Below the pieces are notes generated by a model that saw only the letters and a program-made list of their open reading frames with translations, did no database searches and was not told the origin of the DNA. Positions 18,370 through 28,373 of a DNA stretch of 64,000 nt are shown piece by piece (the first letter of the stretch is position 1; each line of letters starts with the position of its first letter). A program made the translations under genes and the position numbers. Origin of the DNA: Alphaproteobacteria bacterium (GTDB taxonomy: Bacteria; Pseudomonadota; Alphaproteobacteria; Rhodobacterales; Rhodobacteraceae); assembly GCA_030431485.1 (NCBI GenBank), contig JAUIIR010000002.1, positions 62,001-126,000 of the forward strand, in the 5' to 3' direction.

Positions 18370-19343
18370 TTCTTCTGAACAACAAATACCTTAGGCATAT
18401 CAAACACGTCATGCTTTAACAATTCAAATTCTACTGGCACCAAACTACAATCTAAGCCGGTCAACTTTTCACAGAAGACCGATATGAAGTCTAAAGCCAA
18501 GGTCCGACCCAAACACACATGGCTGCCAGCACCAAAGAAGTGACGGCGTAGTTGCTCTGGAGCATGGGTGAGTGTATCTAAACGACATTCGATTAATGCC
18601 CCGGAAGAAACTGGACATCCTGTAATAGTATTGTCATTCTTTGCAACACGGCCGATTGCAGGGATGCTGGTATGGGTTGGCATCACAGGCAGACCTTTAG
18701 AATTTAAGTTCCTGCCGTTGAGATCAGCCAAGAAGTGATACAGTGATAAACAAAGCATTCCCACAAGCGCATCTCTACCCATCGTCCATTGACCAATACG
18801 AATCATACGCTGCCGATCTGATTCACTAGGAAACAAAATACCCAGTAATGCGATTTGTTCACGCAACACGGATTCCAACCGAAGGCGCGCAGAAACCCCT
18901 AAATTTGAGCTAAATATACTAGGCATATCTGCAAGAGATTTTGCACTTGGCGGAACACCTGTAATCTCATACATGAAAGTATCTACTGAGCATCGGACAA
19001 CTTCTAATAAATCAATTTGGGGGTTAGAAAATTTTTCATTAATTATATTACCGATTCTTCCGGAAGTTCGCTTTAACTTATGACTTGAATCTTCATTTAA
19101 AAATTTAGCGGTCTCCCGTCGCAAATCGCTGTGTTCTTTTTCATCAGCCCATAGGGGCAATACTCGCATAACAGAAAGAGTTGCAGATAAATCAATGCAC
19201 AATCTTTCTGACAGAGATTCAACAAACCGGATATGGTTGGTTGTGGAAAAATTATTATCGGCCAACACTGAAACTGCGGCACTACCACCAATTACAAGGT
19301 CGGGGACAGCAGGGTATCCTCGCGGCGCAAGTCGATTAAACAT
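18366..19343 (-). CDS. Compact cytochrome P450 (about 325 aa)
   Basis: Heme-ligand signature FFGAGSHVCLGRTLALDF; HSDLRRETAKFL C-helix-like motif; ATGA overlap with ACP. ORF track start is 19364; 19343 (MFNRLAPRG) preferred. Confidence 0.85.
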   Translation of the reverse strand: MFNRLAPRGYPAVPDLVIGGSAAVSVLADNNFSTTNHIRFVESLSERLCIDLSATLSVMRVLPLWADEKEHSDLRRETAKFLNEDSSHKLKRTSGRIGNIINEKFSNPQIDLLEVVRCSVDTFMYEITGVPPSAKSLADMPSIFSSNLGVSARLRLESVLREQIALLGILFPSESDRQRMIRIGQWTMGRDALVGMLCLSLYHFLADLNGRNLNSKGLPVMPTHTSIPAIGRVAKNDNTITGCPVSSGALIECRLDTLTHAPEQLRRHFFGAGSHVCLGRTLALDFISVFCEKLTGLDCSLVPVEFELLKHDVFDMPKVFVVQKK

Positions 19344-19375
19344 AATAATTCTCCAAACATCCATCCCACGCTTAC

Positions 19376-19388
19376 GTCAAATTTTGAC
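19376..19388. promoter_or_regulatory. Operator-like palindrome GTCAAA-T-TTTGAC upstream of the P450 operon
   Basis: Perfect 6-bp arms around one base, 33 bp upstream of the preferred P450 start. Confidence 0.3.
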
Positions 19389-19493
19389 ATTCTTTTTCTA
19401 AACAAGCAAATTCGACATTTGATTGACTGCCAAGAGAGAAATTCGCTTGATTACCTTGTTAGTTGGCACCTCAAGCAATCGCAACATCCACTA

Positions 19494-20591
19494 CTAAACC
19501 AAGGTCCCGCCTAGCCATTCGCGCACTTTATCCAACGAGTAGCCATGCCCGTATCCTACGCCAACGCCACCAACAGACTTCCACCCACCGATCTGGTCAA
19601 TCAGCTCTGAAGGACACTCCACAGCCCTTAGTCGGTCCCTCATGGAGTGCCTGAGGCAATGTCCCGTCAGTCCATCAAAGTCCTGTTTCAACCACTTGTT
19701 CAGCGCGTTTGACGCGTGTGTGGCCTTGCAAGTGCCATCCTTGATGTATCGTGGAAACAACCATTCACCATCTGATTGCCGTACCGCCATCTCCATGGCC
19801 AGCTTGGCGTATCCCATAAGAGGAAGCGTCCGTATCGAGTTTGGTGTCTTCAACCGTCTGGCCGTATTCGGACGAATGTGAATCAAGTCTCGCTCAAGGT
19901 CGATATCTTCCAACCTCAAACCCACAATCTCTGCCAACCGACATCCAGTCTCCCCCAACAATGGCATCAGGAGCTTCACAGTGCTGCCAGAGGACAGAGC
20001 CTTGTCGTATCCCTGTTTGAGTTGGTCATTGGTGAAAGTGCCTCTCTTGTGCTTATCTTCGCCCTCACCTTGGATCATCAACCGGGTGAAAGGGTTCCGC
20101 TTTTCCAGATCAAGTTCTGAGTACGCATAGTTCAGGATAGCTGACAGGCTGTTGAGTCTTCGTCTTATCGTGGCTGTCTTGTTACCCTTGAGGACCATGT
20201 GACGGACGAACATCTTGGCATCTTCACGGGTATAACCGCTCACCTCCCTGTCACCAGCCAACATAAGGAATGTATTGAGAGCTACCCGTGGTGGTTTCTG
20301 GTCAATCTTCCTCAGGGAAAGGTATTCCTCTGCCATCTCTGACAGCGTGACCGACCTTGGTTTGAAACTCTCGACCACTGCCACAACGTCAACTGGTGCT
20401 TTACATGTGCCATGACTCCATGAGGCCTCAAGAACATTACTCAGACGTTCCGCATAGGCTTGGGCTTCATCTGGGTCTTTGGACAGGGCTTGCCGAATGT
20501 ATGACCCGTAGATTCCAACCGCATGTTTGGGCACACGACGATTATAGAAATAGGTCCCTGAACGGCAGATTGTGTACTGAATGTGTGACAC
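19494..20591 (-). CDS. Tyrosine recombinase / phage-type integrase
   Basis: GETGCRLAEIVGLRLEDIDL, HCLRHSMRDRL, GYGHGYSLDKVREWL (R...HxxR...Y); adjacent to tRNA-Leu. Confidence 0.93.
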   Translation of the reverse strand: MSHIQYTICRSGTYFYNRRVPKHAVGIYGSYIRQALSKDPDEAQAYAERLSNVLEASWSHGTCKAPVDVVAVVESFKPRSVTLSEMAEEYLSLRKIDQKPPRVALNTFLMLAGDREVSGYTREDAKMFVRHMVLKGNKTATIRRRLNSLSAILNYAYSELDLEKRNPFTRLMIQGEGEDKHKRGTFTNDQLKQGYDKALSSGSTVKLLMPLLGETGCRLAEIVGLRLEDIDLERDLIHIRPNTARRLKTPNSIRTLPLMGYAKLAMEMAVRQSDGEWLFPRYIKDGTCKATHASNALNKWLKQDFDGLTGHCLRHSMRDRLRAVECPSELIDQIGGWKSVGGVGVGYGHGYSLDKVREWLGGTLV

Positions 20592-20648
20592 GAATGTCTC
20601 CTCCGATGATAGGTTTCGAAGGAATTTCAGTAGGTTATCTGATTAGTA

Positions 20649-20705
20649 TGGTACGGGCGGTGGGACTCGAACCCACACGGCACTAAGGCCTTCGGATTTT
20701 AAGTC
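20649..20705 (-). repeat. att direct repeat inside the intact tRNA-Leu
   Basis: 57-bp identity to 12739-12795. Confidence 0.9.
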
Positions 20706-20734
20706 CGATATGTCTACCATTCCATCACGCCCGC
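20649..20734 (-). tRNA. tRNA-Leu (anticodon TAA)
   Basis: Reverse complement GCGGGCGTGATGGAATGGTAGACATATCGGACTTAAAATCCGA...GGTTCGAGTCCCACCGCCCGTACCA; 86 nt with long variable arm and encoded CCA. Confidence 0.95.
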
Positions 20735-20819
20735 ACTGCGTTATCCCTAACGGGGGCATCGGGCGAAAACAATGGGTTGGTTGGTCCAATTCCCATCAGA
20801 GCCAAGATGGCGTTAGCCA

Positions 20820-21389
20820 TCAAAGTTCGTCACCCTCAGGCTCTTTGATCAAAGCGCGCTCGCTCAACCAGGGGTTTAACGCGACCGCATCTTTCAGGAG
20901 CGGCTGAGCTTCATCCTCTCGCCCCATTGCTATGAGGGTCAGCGCCTTGCCGGTCAAAGCGCCCGTGTGCCGGGGATTCAGTGAGATGGCCTGATCGAGA
21001 TCCGGTAAAACGGCAGGATAGTCCCCGCGCAGGTAATTCACGAAAGCCCGCTGGTTATACCCTTCCGCATAGAACGGGCAGTAAGACACCAGCATGTTCA
21101 GACGATCCGTTGCCCTAAGGTAGTCGCCCACCCGCATCGCGCGCAAAGCCTCGTTCAGCATCATCTGCGACGGCTCATCTGGCGCTTCGAGCCAAAGCTC
21201 CCACAACTGGTCAGAATAGGCACCGGCAGCAAATCCATTCGGCGCGCGCTGAATTTCAGAATAGAGGCTGTCCATAGCAGCGGAATGGTCCGGTGCGACT
21301 GGGCATCCATCGGCGAATGCGGTTTGAGCCGCCAGAATAAGCGCAAGTGCAGAGGCAAATTTTTTCATGCGATTATTAGTCAGGGCCAA
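20820..21389 (-). CDS. Tetratricopeptide repeat protein, exported
   Basis: Signal-like N terminus and TPR-like helices; YNQRAFVNYLRGDYPAVLPDLDQAISLNPRHTGALTGKAL. Confidence 0.75.
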   Translation of the reverse strand: MALTNNRMKKFASALALILAAQTAFADGCPVAPDHSAAMDSLYSEIQRAPNGFAAGAYSDQLWELWLEAPDEPSQMMLNEALRAMRVGDYLRATDRLNMLVSYCPFYAEGYNQRAFVNYLRGDYPAVLPDLDQAISLNPRHTGALTGKALTLIAMGREDEAQPLLKDAVALNPWLSERALIKEPEGDEL

Positions 21390-21399
21390 TGGCCATCGG

Positions 21400-21870
21400 T
21401 CAAGTCACGTTCCCGAAAGCCTCTTCTTTCACCGCTTGCATTGCGACATAGGTCGACGTTGCCGCAACATGGGGAAGGGTCGAGATTTTTTCCGCCAGAA
21501 CCTGACGATAGCTGCGCATGTTTGCCGTACGCACTTTCAGAAGGTAGTCGAAATTTCCTGCTATGAGGTGAGCTTGCTCGATCTCGGGAATCTTCGCAAC
21601 CGCTTCATTGAACGCCGCGAGCGCTGCTTCGCGCGTATGGGTCATTTTCACCTCAACAAACGCGATATGGTCCAAACCCAGCCGGATGGGATCAAGCAGC
21701 GCGCGATACCCTTGGATCGCACCCATCTCCTCCAGCCGCCTCAAACGCGCTTGCGTGGGCGATTTCGACAAACCGATGCGACGCGACAGCTCGGTAATTG
21801 ATACTCGACCATCGCGCGCCACTTCCTGCAAAATGGCTTGGTCGAATCTGTCCAGGTCAGAAATGATCAA
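21400..21870 (-). CDS. Lrp/AsnC family transcriptional regulator, probable proline-responsive regulator of putA
   Basis: LDRFDQAILQEVARDGRVSITELSRRIGLSKSPTQARLRRLE; divergent from putA. Confidence 0.88.
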   Translation of the reverse strand: MIISDLDRFDQAILQEVARDGRVSITELSRRIGLSKSPTQARLRRLEEMGAIQGYRALLDPIRLGLDHIAFVEVKMTHTREAALAAFNEAVAKIPEIEQAHLIAGNFDYLLKVRTANMRSYRQVLAEKISTLPHVAATSTYVAMQAVKEEAFGNVT

Positions 21871-21981
21871 ATCGACTGTCCCTCCTCAAAAAATCAGGTC
21901 ATTTCCCGCATCAATCGCCAGAACTCCGGCGCTTTCCCTTCATTGCATGCGATATCCTACACCAAATGACTGGAGTTCGCT

Positions 21982-24900
21982 ATGCCCCGTGATGACATGC
22001 CCAATCTGCGCCCCCTGATCGACGACAATACCTATGCCAATGAAATGCAGGTGCTTGAAGAACAGCGCTCTTCCGCGGGTCTGAGCCAATCTGATCGCGA
22101 TGCAATCAAAACGAATGCGACGAGGCTGGTCACTGCGATCCGCGAGGATTCCCGCCCCGGTCTGATGGAAGTGTTCCTGAGCGAATATGGCCTTTCCACC
22201 GAAGAAGGCATTGCGCTGATGTGTTTGGCCGAAGCCTTGTTGCGGGTGCCAGATGCGGACACCATTGATGCCTTGATCGAAGATAAAATCGCCCCCTCGA
22301 ACTGGGCCAGTCATCTCGGCGAAAGCACGTCACCATTGGTGAACGCATCGACATGGGCATTGATGCTGACGGGTAAGGTGCTCAAGGATGAGCACCCCGG
22401 CCCTGTGGGCCATTTGCGCGGCGCCATCAAACGGCTTGGCGAGCCGGTGATCCGTACTGCGGTTGGGCGGGCGATGAAGGAAATGGGCGCTCAATTCGTC
22501 TTGGGCGAGACGATCCAATCCGCAATGAAGCGCGCCGCCAAGATGGAGGCAAAAGGCTACACGTATTCCTATGATATGCTGGGTGAGGCCGCGCGGACAG
22601 AGGCTGATGCGCGCCGCTATCATCTGTCCTATTCCCGCGCCATCAGCGCGATTGCAGAAGCCGCCAAGTCGCACGACATCCGCGAGAATCCCGGCATCTC
22701 CGTCAAACTATCCGCACTGCATCCGCGCTACGAAGAGGCGCAACAGGAAACTGTCATGAACGAAGTGGTGCCACGGCTGCGGACGCTGGCACAATTGGCC
22801 CGCTCCGCGGGGATCGGATTGAACATTGACGCTGAGGAAGCGGATCGTTTGTCAATCTCGCTCGACGTCATTGAAAACGTACTTTCCGAACCATCGCTCA
22901 AGGGCTGGGAGGGGTTCGGCGTGGTGGTTCAAGCCTACGGGCAGCGCGCAGGGCATGTGATTGACTGGCTCTACGCACTTGCAGAACGGCTGGACCGCAA
23001 GATCATGGTGCGACTGGTGAAAGGTGCGTATTGGGATACCGAGATCAAGCGTGCGCAGGTGGCGGGCCTTTCGGCATTCCCTGTCTTCACCGCGAAGCAC
23101 CACACAGACATCAGCTACATCGCCAATGCACGCAAACTGCTGAGCATGACGGATCGGATCTATCCGCAATTCGCGACGCACAACGCACACACAGTGGCCG
23201 CGATCCTGCACATGGCTACTGACCGCAATGCGTTCGAGTTCCAGCGCCTGCATGGCATGGGTGAAGCGCTGCATGACATCGTCAAAGGCGCCGAGGGCAC
23301 ACGCTGTCGGATTTACGCGCCGGTCGGTGCGCATCGCGATCTGCTGGCTTACCTTGTGCGCCGCCTTCTAGAAAATGGCGCGAACAGTTCGTTTGTGAAC
23401 CAGATCGTCGATACGGATGTACCTGCCTCCGAAGTGGCCTCGGATCCGTTCGACGCGCAGGACATGCCAAAGCTGACAACTGGGCCGGAATTATTCGCTC
23501 CCGAGCGCCCAAACTCGAAGGGTTGGGACCTCGCTCACCGCCCGACCCGTGCAGCGATCGAAGAAGCGCGCATGCCGTTTGCGACAGTGCAATGGTCTGC
23601 AGCACCGCTGGTGGCAACAAAGGCCGAAAACGGAGCAACGGAGCCGGTTATCAACCCGGCCCGACCAGGCGACACTGTCGGTTCTGTCACTTGGACCACT
23701 GCTGAAACTGTCGCGTCGGCCTGTGGTTCTGCATCCCCTTGGAATGCAAACGCCATAGAGCGTGCGAGGGTGCTGAACAAGGCCGCAGACCTTTACGAAG
23801 CCAACTATGGTGAACTTTTCGCGTTGTTCGCCCGAGAGGCTGGTAAGTCGCTGCTCGACGCTGTGGCCGAACTGCGCGAGGCGGTGGATTTCCTGCGATA
23901 TTACGCCGCTCGCGCCGAAGGTCCCGACCCGCAAGGCGTCTTCGCCTGCATCAGCCCTTGGAATTTCCCACTGGCCATTTTTACCGGGCAGATCGCTGCA
24001 GCTTTGGCGACCGGTAATGCCGTTCTGGCGAAGCCGGCTGAACAGACCCCTTTGATCGGCCATCGGGCGGCTCAGTTGCTGCACGAGGCGGGCGTCCCGA
24101 AAACGGCCTTGCAGCTTTTGCCCGGTGCGGGGGATGTCGGTGCGGCATTGACATCAAATCCAGCCATCAAAGGTGTTGCTTTCACCGGCTCGACCGAAAC
24201 CGCGCAGATTATTCATCGCAGCATGGCTAAGCACCTCGCGCCAGGTGCGCCGTTGATCGCGGAAACCGGTGGGCTCAATGCGATGATTGTCGATAGCACG
24301 GCGCTCCCGGAACAAGCGGTGCAGGCGATTGTGGAGTCGGCGTTCCAATCCGCAGGTCAGCGCTGCTCGGCCTTGCGATGCCTTTATGTGCAGGAGGACA
24401 TTGCCGAGGAATTTACCAAAATGCTGATGGGCGCGATGGACGCGTTGGTGATTGGCGATCCGTGGACCTATGGTACCGACGTTGGCCCCGCCATTGATGC
24501 CGAAGCGCGCGACGGGATTATCTCATATGTCGATACGGCCGAGGCTGAAGGCCGCGTGCTGCACCGCCTTCCCCTGCCCGGGGGTGGGACTTTTGTTCCT
24601 CCAACCCTGATCCGCGTATCTGGCATCGCCGATCTGGAACGCGAGATCTTTGGTCCTGTCCTGCATATCGCGACGTTCAAATCCAAAGACATTGATAAAG
24701 TGATCGACTCCATCAACGGCACCGGTTACGGCCTGACTTTCGGGCTTCAAACACGGATCGACGACCGCGTTCAGCATGTCTCGGAGCGGATCGAGGCGGG
24801 CAATATCTACGTGAATCGTAATCAGATTGGCGCAATTGTCGGTAGTCAGCCGTTTGGCGGTGAGGGATTGTCGGGCACCGGCCCCAAAGCAGGTGGTCCG

Positions 24901-25404
24901 AATTATCTGGCCCGTTTCCGTAGGCACGCTCCATCTGAAGCCACCGAAAGCTGGACAACGCAAGACAGCAAGGACCGTCTGGCCAAAGCGCTGATGGCCG
25001 TGTCAGGCAAGCATAACGTCACAAAGACCACTCTGCCCGGGCCGACGGGTGAATCCAATGTGCTCACGGCGATGGCGCGTGGACCAATTCTGTGTATGGG
25101 GCCGGGCGCGACGGCCGCGTCGGCACAGGCGGAAGCCGTTAAGGCTTTGGGCGGTCGCGCGGTTGTTGCAGCGGGCAGCATCGACGCGGCTTGGCTGTCC
25201 GATCTGGCTGCAGAAGGCGTAGTCTGGTGGGGTGATGCGGATACCGCTCGGGATTTTCGCACCGCTTTGGCCAACCGTACCGGACCGATCCTGCCATTGA
25301 TCACCGGCATGCCCGACAAAGGCCATGTCTGTCACGAACGCCATGTCTGCGTCGACACCACGGCGTCTGGCGGAAACGCACAGCTTCTGAGCGGCGCGGC
25401 TTGA
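21982..25404 (+). CDS. putA: Bifunctional proline dehydrogenase / L-glutamate gamma-semialdehyde dehydrogenase
   Basis: 1140 aa with PRODH motifs ([17 protein letters not shown]) and ALDH motifs ([29 protein letters not shown]). Confidence 0.96.
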   Translation: MPRDDMPNLRPLIDDNTYANEMQVLEEQRSSAGLSQSDRDAIKTNATRLVTAIREDSRPGLMEVFLSEYGLSTEEGIALMCLAEALLRVPDADTIDALIEDKIAPSNWASHLGESTSPLVNASTWALMLTGKVLKDEHPGPVGHLRGAIKRLGEPVIRTAVGRAMKEMGAQFVLGETIQSAMKRAAKMEAKGYTYSYDMLGEAARTEADARRYHLSYSRAISAIAEAAKSHDIRENPGISVKLSALHPRYEEAQQETVMNEVVPRLRTLAQLARSAGIGLNIDAEEADRLSISLDVIENVLSEPSLKGWEGFGVVVQAYGQRAGHVIDWLYALAERLDRKIMVRLVKGAYWDTEIKRAQVAGLSAFPVFTAKHHTDISYIANARKLLSMTDRIYPQFATHNAHTVAAILHMATDRNAFEFQRLHGMGEALHDIVKGAEGTRCRIYAPVGAHRDLLAYLVRRLLENGANSSFVNQIVDTDVPASEVASDPFDAQDMPKLTTGPELFAPERPNSKGWDLAHRPTRAAIEEARMPFATVQWSAAPLVATKAENGATEPVINPARPGDTVGSVTWTTAETVASACGSASPWNANAIERARVLNKAADLYEANYGELFALFAREAGKSLLDAVAELREAVDFLRYYAARAEGPDPQGVFACISPWNFPLAIFTGQIAAALATGNAVLAKPAEQTPLIGHRAAQLLHEAGVPKTALQLLPGAGDVGAALTSNPAIKGVAFTGSTETAQIIHRSMAKHLAPGAPLIAETGGLNAMIVDSTALPEQAVQAIVESAFQSAGQRCSALRCLYVQEDIAEEFTKMLMGAMDALVIGDPWTYGTDVGPAIDAEARDGIISYVDTAEAEGRVLHRLPLPGGGTFVPPTLIRVSGIADLEREIFGPVLHIATFKSKDIDKVIDSINGTGYGLTFGLQTRIDDRVQHVSERIEAGNIYVNRNQIGAIVGSQPFGGEGLSGTGPKAGGPNYLARFRRHAPSEATESWTTQDSKDRLAKALMAVSGKHNVTKTTLPGPTGESNVLTAMARGPILCMGPGATAASAQAEAVKALGGRAVVAAGSIDAAWLSDLAAEGVVWWGDADTARDFRTALANRTGPILPLITGMPDKGHVCHERHVCVDTTASGGNAQLLSGAA

Positions 25405-25435
25405 CGCGCCGCCGCTTTGGCACAACTGTCGCGGC

Positions 25436-26179
25436 ATGTTTCCGATCCGCGATCACAACCCGTCGGGCCGCACGCCCTTTGTCACATACGCGCTGATTGT
25501 CGCGAATGTCGGCATCTTTCTGAGCTATTGGCCGCTGATGCAAAGCGATCAGCAGATCATGCGCTTTTACTTCGACTACGCTTTGATCCCCGCATTGGTC
25601 AGCGAAGGACAGGGCTTCACCGGATTCTTCACCTCCATGTTTCTGCATGGCGGCTGGATGCATCTGATAGGCAATATGCTTTTCCTGTTTATCTTCGGTG
25701 ACAATATCGAAGACGAGATGGGCCATATTGGATTTATTCTGTTCTACCTGGCCGCCGGACTAGGTGCTGGCTTCATCCACTATATCAGCGCGCCGGGTTC
25801 TCCCGTGCCAACCGTAGGTGCCTCTGGTGCCATTGCCGGGGTGATGGGCGGGTATCTCCTGCTTTTCCCCAAAGCCAAAGTCGATATCCTGATCATCATT
25901 GTCATTATCTTCCGGATCATCCCGATCCCCGCGTGGATCATGCTGGGGCTGTGGTTCGCCATGCAAATCTTTGGCGGATTCGGGACGGCCGCTGACGAAG
26001 GTGGCGTTGCCTACTGGGCGCATGTCGGTGGCTTTGTCATTGGATTGGTGCTTACCACTCCGCTTTGGCTGCGCCTTGGTGGACCACAATTCTGGACGCG
26101 TACCGAAGGCCACCCGCCACATCCCGAAGCCAAGTACCAGCTGTCGCGAACCCGTGTACCATCAGTGCGTCGGAAATGA
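25436..26179 (+). CDS. Rhomboid family intramembrane serine protease
   Basis: FLHGGWMHLIGNMLFLFIFGDNIED, VGASGAIAGVMGGYL, WAHVGGFVIGL. Confidence 0.92.
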   Translation: MFPIRDHNPSGRTPFVTYALIVANVGIFLSYWPLMQSDQQIMRFYFDYALIPALVSEGQGFTGFFTSMFLHGGWMHLIGNMLFLFIFGDNIEDEMGHIGFILFYLAAGLGAGFIHYISAPGSPVPTVGASGAIAGVMGGYLLLFPKAKVDILIIIVIIFRIIPIPAWIMLGLWFAMQIFGGFGTAADEGGVAYWAHVGGFVIGLVLTTPLWLRLGGPQFWTRTEGHPPHPEAKYQLSRTRVPSVRRK

Positions 26180-26544
26180 CGGACCGGGTCAAGGTCACCT
26201 GCCATTGTGGCGCAGTCGAATTGGTTGTCCGGCTCAAGCACGGTGTGGAGGCTGCACGACGGTGTGACTGCAGCTATTGCAAAAGGCGGGGAACCCCGAC
26301 CGCGAGCGTGGCCCGCAGCGATCTCCAGGTCCTCAAAGGAGCAACGAAGCTGACGCGTTATTCTTTTGGAACGCATACCGCACAGCACTTCTTCTGTAGT
26401 ATTTGCGGGATCTACACCCATCACCAGCGCCGCTCTGACCCAGACGAATACGGCGTGAACATGGGCTGCATTGAGGGCGTGAACCCAAGGGATTATGAGC
26501 CAATCGGCTGGCACGACGGCGTAAATCATCCTTCGGATCAATGA
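26176..26544 (+). CDS. GFA family (glutathione-dependent formaldehyde-activating-like) protein
   Basis: VTCHCGAVELVV, CDCSYCKRRG, FFCSICGIYTHHQRRSDPDEYGVNMGCIEG. Confidence 0.88.
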   Translation: MTDRVKVTCHCGAVELVVRLKHGVEAARRCDCSYCKRRGTPTASVARSDLQVLKGATKLTRYSFGTHTAQHFFCSICGIYTHHQRRSDPDEYGVNMGCIEGVNPRDYEPIGWHDGVNHPSDQ

Positions 26545-26653
26545 TCCCGCCACGCCAGAGCGCATTTCCAAACACAGCCTGAACACGTGCGATTGCACGG
26601 ACCTGCCTGCACGTGTATCCCTCGGCAAAATCGAAATTCAAAGGAACGCGATC

Positions 26654-28309
26654 ATGGCCTCCTACCAGTTTGTCTACCACATGAGCGGGGTCTCCAAGAC
26701 CTATCCCGGTGGGAAGAAGACGTTCGAAAATATCCATCTGAACTTCTTGCCCGGCGTGAAAATCGGTGTTGTCGGCGTCAACGGTGCCGGTAAATCCACG
26801 CTGCTCAAGATCATGGCGGGCCTCGATAAGGATTTCTCGGGCGAAGCGTGGGCAGCCGAGGGCGCCAAGGTAGGCTACCTGCCGCAGGAGCCGCAGCTTG
26901 ATCCGGCGCTCAGCGTGCGCGAGAACGTGATGCTGGGTGTGGCCGAGAAGAAAAGCAAACTCGACCGTTTCAACGAACTGGCGATGAACTACAGCGATGA
27001 AACCGCTGACGAAATGGCGGCCCTTCAAGACGAGATCGACGCCAACAACCTTTGGGATCTGGACAGCCAGATCGACGTTGCGATGGAAGCTCTGCGTTGC
27101 CCGCCGGATGACGCGGACGTGACCACGCTGTCTGGCGGTGAAAAGCGCCGTGTCGCGCTGTGCAAGCTGCTGCTCGAAGCGCCGGACATGCTGCTCCTCG
27201 ACGAACCGACCAACCACCTTGACGCGGAAACCATTGCGTGGCTGCAAAACCACCTGATCGAATACAAGGGCACGATCTTGATCGTGACCCACGACCGCTA
27301 CTTCCTCGACGACATCACCGGATGGATCCTCGAACTCGATCGCGGTCGCGGCATTCCCTACGAAGGTAACTATTCCAGCTGGCTGGAACAGAAAGCCAAG
27401 CGGCTTGAACAGGAAGCGCGCGAAGACAAGGCCAAGCAGAAAACGCTGGAGCGCGAACTTGCGTGGATGCGTCAGGGACAGAAGGCGCGTCAGGCAAAAT
27501 CCAAGGCGCGTATTCAGGCCTATGAAGAGATGGCCGGTCAGTCCGAGCGCGAACGCGTTGGTCGGGCTCAGATCATCATCCCGAACGGTCCGCGCCTCGG
27601 GTCGAAAGTGATTGAGGTCAATGGCTTGAAGAAAGCTATGGGCGACAAACTCCTGATCGAAGACCTGAGCTTCAGCCTGCCGCCGGGCGGCATTGTTGGT
27701 GTAATCGGCCCGAACGGGGCCGGTAAATCGACGCTCTTCAAGATGCTCACCGGCCAGGAAAAGCCAGACGCCGGCGACGTGACCTACGGGGACACCGTGC
27801 AACTGGCCTATGTTGACCAGTCGCGCGACGACCTGAACCCGGACGATACCGTCTGGGAGGCCATTTCAGGCGGGGCCGAGATCATCAAACTGGGTGACGC
27901 CGAGGTCAATTCCCGCGCCTATTGCGGGTCTTTCAACTTCAAGGGCGGCGACCAGCAGAAGAAAGTCGGTCTGCTGTCAGGTGGTGAACGCAACCGCGTG
28001 CACATGGCGCGTCTGCTCAAGGAAGGCGGGAACGTGCTCCTGCTCGACGAACCGACCAACGATCTGGACGTCGAAACGCTCCGCGCACTGGAAGACGCGA
28101 TTGAGGATTTTGCCGGCTGCGCCGTGGTCATCAGCCACGACCGCTTCTTCCTCGACCGTCTGTGTACGCATATCCTCGCTTTCGAGGGCGATGCCCATGT
28201 CGAATGGTTCGAAGGCAACTTCGAGGACTATGAGGAAGACAAGAAGCGGCGTCTGGGAGCGGACGCGCTTGAGCCGAAGCGGGTGAAGTTCAAGAAGTTT
28301 GTGAGGTAA
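26654..28309 (+). CDS. ettA: ABC-F energy-dependent translational throttle protein EttA
   Basis: 551 aa, two ABC domains with linker, VYHMSGVSKTYPGGKKTFENIHLNFLPGVKIGVVGVNGAGKSTLL. Confidence 0.93.
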   Translation: MASYQFVYHMSGVSKTYPGGKKTFENIHLNFLPGVKIGVVGVNGAGKSTLLKIMAGLDKDFSGEAWAAEGAKVGYLPQEPQLDPALSVRENVMLGVAEKKSKLDRFNELAMNYSDETADEMAALQDEIDANNLWDLDSQIDVAMEALRCPPDDADVTTLSGGEKRRVALCKLLLEAPDMLLLDEPTNHLDAETIAWLQNHLIEYKGTILIVTHDRYFLDDITGWILELDRGRGIPYEGNYSSWLEQKAKRLEQEAREDKAKQKTLERELAWMRQGQKARQAKSKARIQAYEEMAGQSERERVGRAQIIIPNGPRLGSKVIEVNGLKKAMGDKLLIEDLSFSLPPGGIVGVIGPNGAGKSTLFKMLTGQEKPDAGDVTYGDTVQLAYVDQSRDDLNPDDTVWEAISGGAEIIKLGDAEVNSRAYCGSFNFKGGDQQKKVGLLSGGERNRVHMARLLKEGGNVLLLDEPTNDLDVETLRALEDAIEDFAGCAVVISHDRFFLDRLCTHILAFEGDAHVEWFEGNFEDYEEDKKRRLGADALEPKRVKFKKFVR

Positions 28310-28318
28310 ATATTGCCT

Positions 28319-28340
28319 CGGGTGGGCTTTGGCCCACCCG
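28319..28340. terminator. Hairpin after ettA
   Basis: CGGGTGGGC-TTTG-GCCCACCCG perfect 9-bp stem just after the stop codon. Confidence 0.7.
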
Positions 28341-28373
28341 CAAAAACCCGTGCAGTTGACGCCGGGGGTGGCG

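Larger units (their letters stand above)
12739..20705. mobile_element. Integrative element in tRNA-Leu(TAA), satellite-like (integrase + P4-type primase-helicase + cargo)
   Basis: 57-bp flanking direct repeats, integrase next to the intact tRNA, P4-like replication gene, lower GC than flanks. Confidence 0.9.

Noticed and set aside
17232-19343. Interpretation of the P450-ACP-hydrolase trio as a BioI/BioH-like biotin module
   Set aside because: Analogy only: no bioF/A/D/B genes nearby, and the P450 is atypically short. Kept as one possible chemical precedent, not as a call.
26333-27802. 489-aa minus-strand ORF
   Set aside because: Antisense to GFA and ettA; ABC-F motifs on the other strand are decisive.
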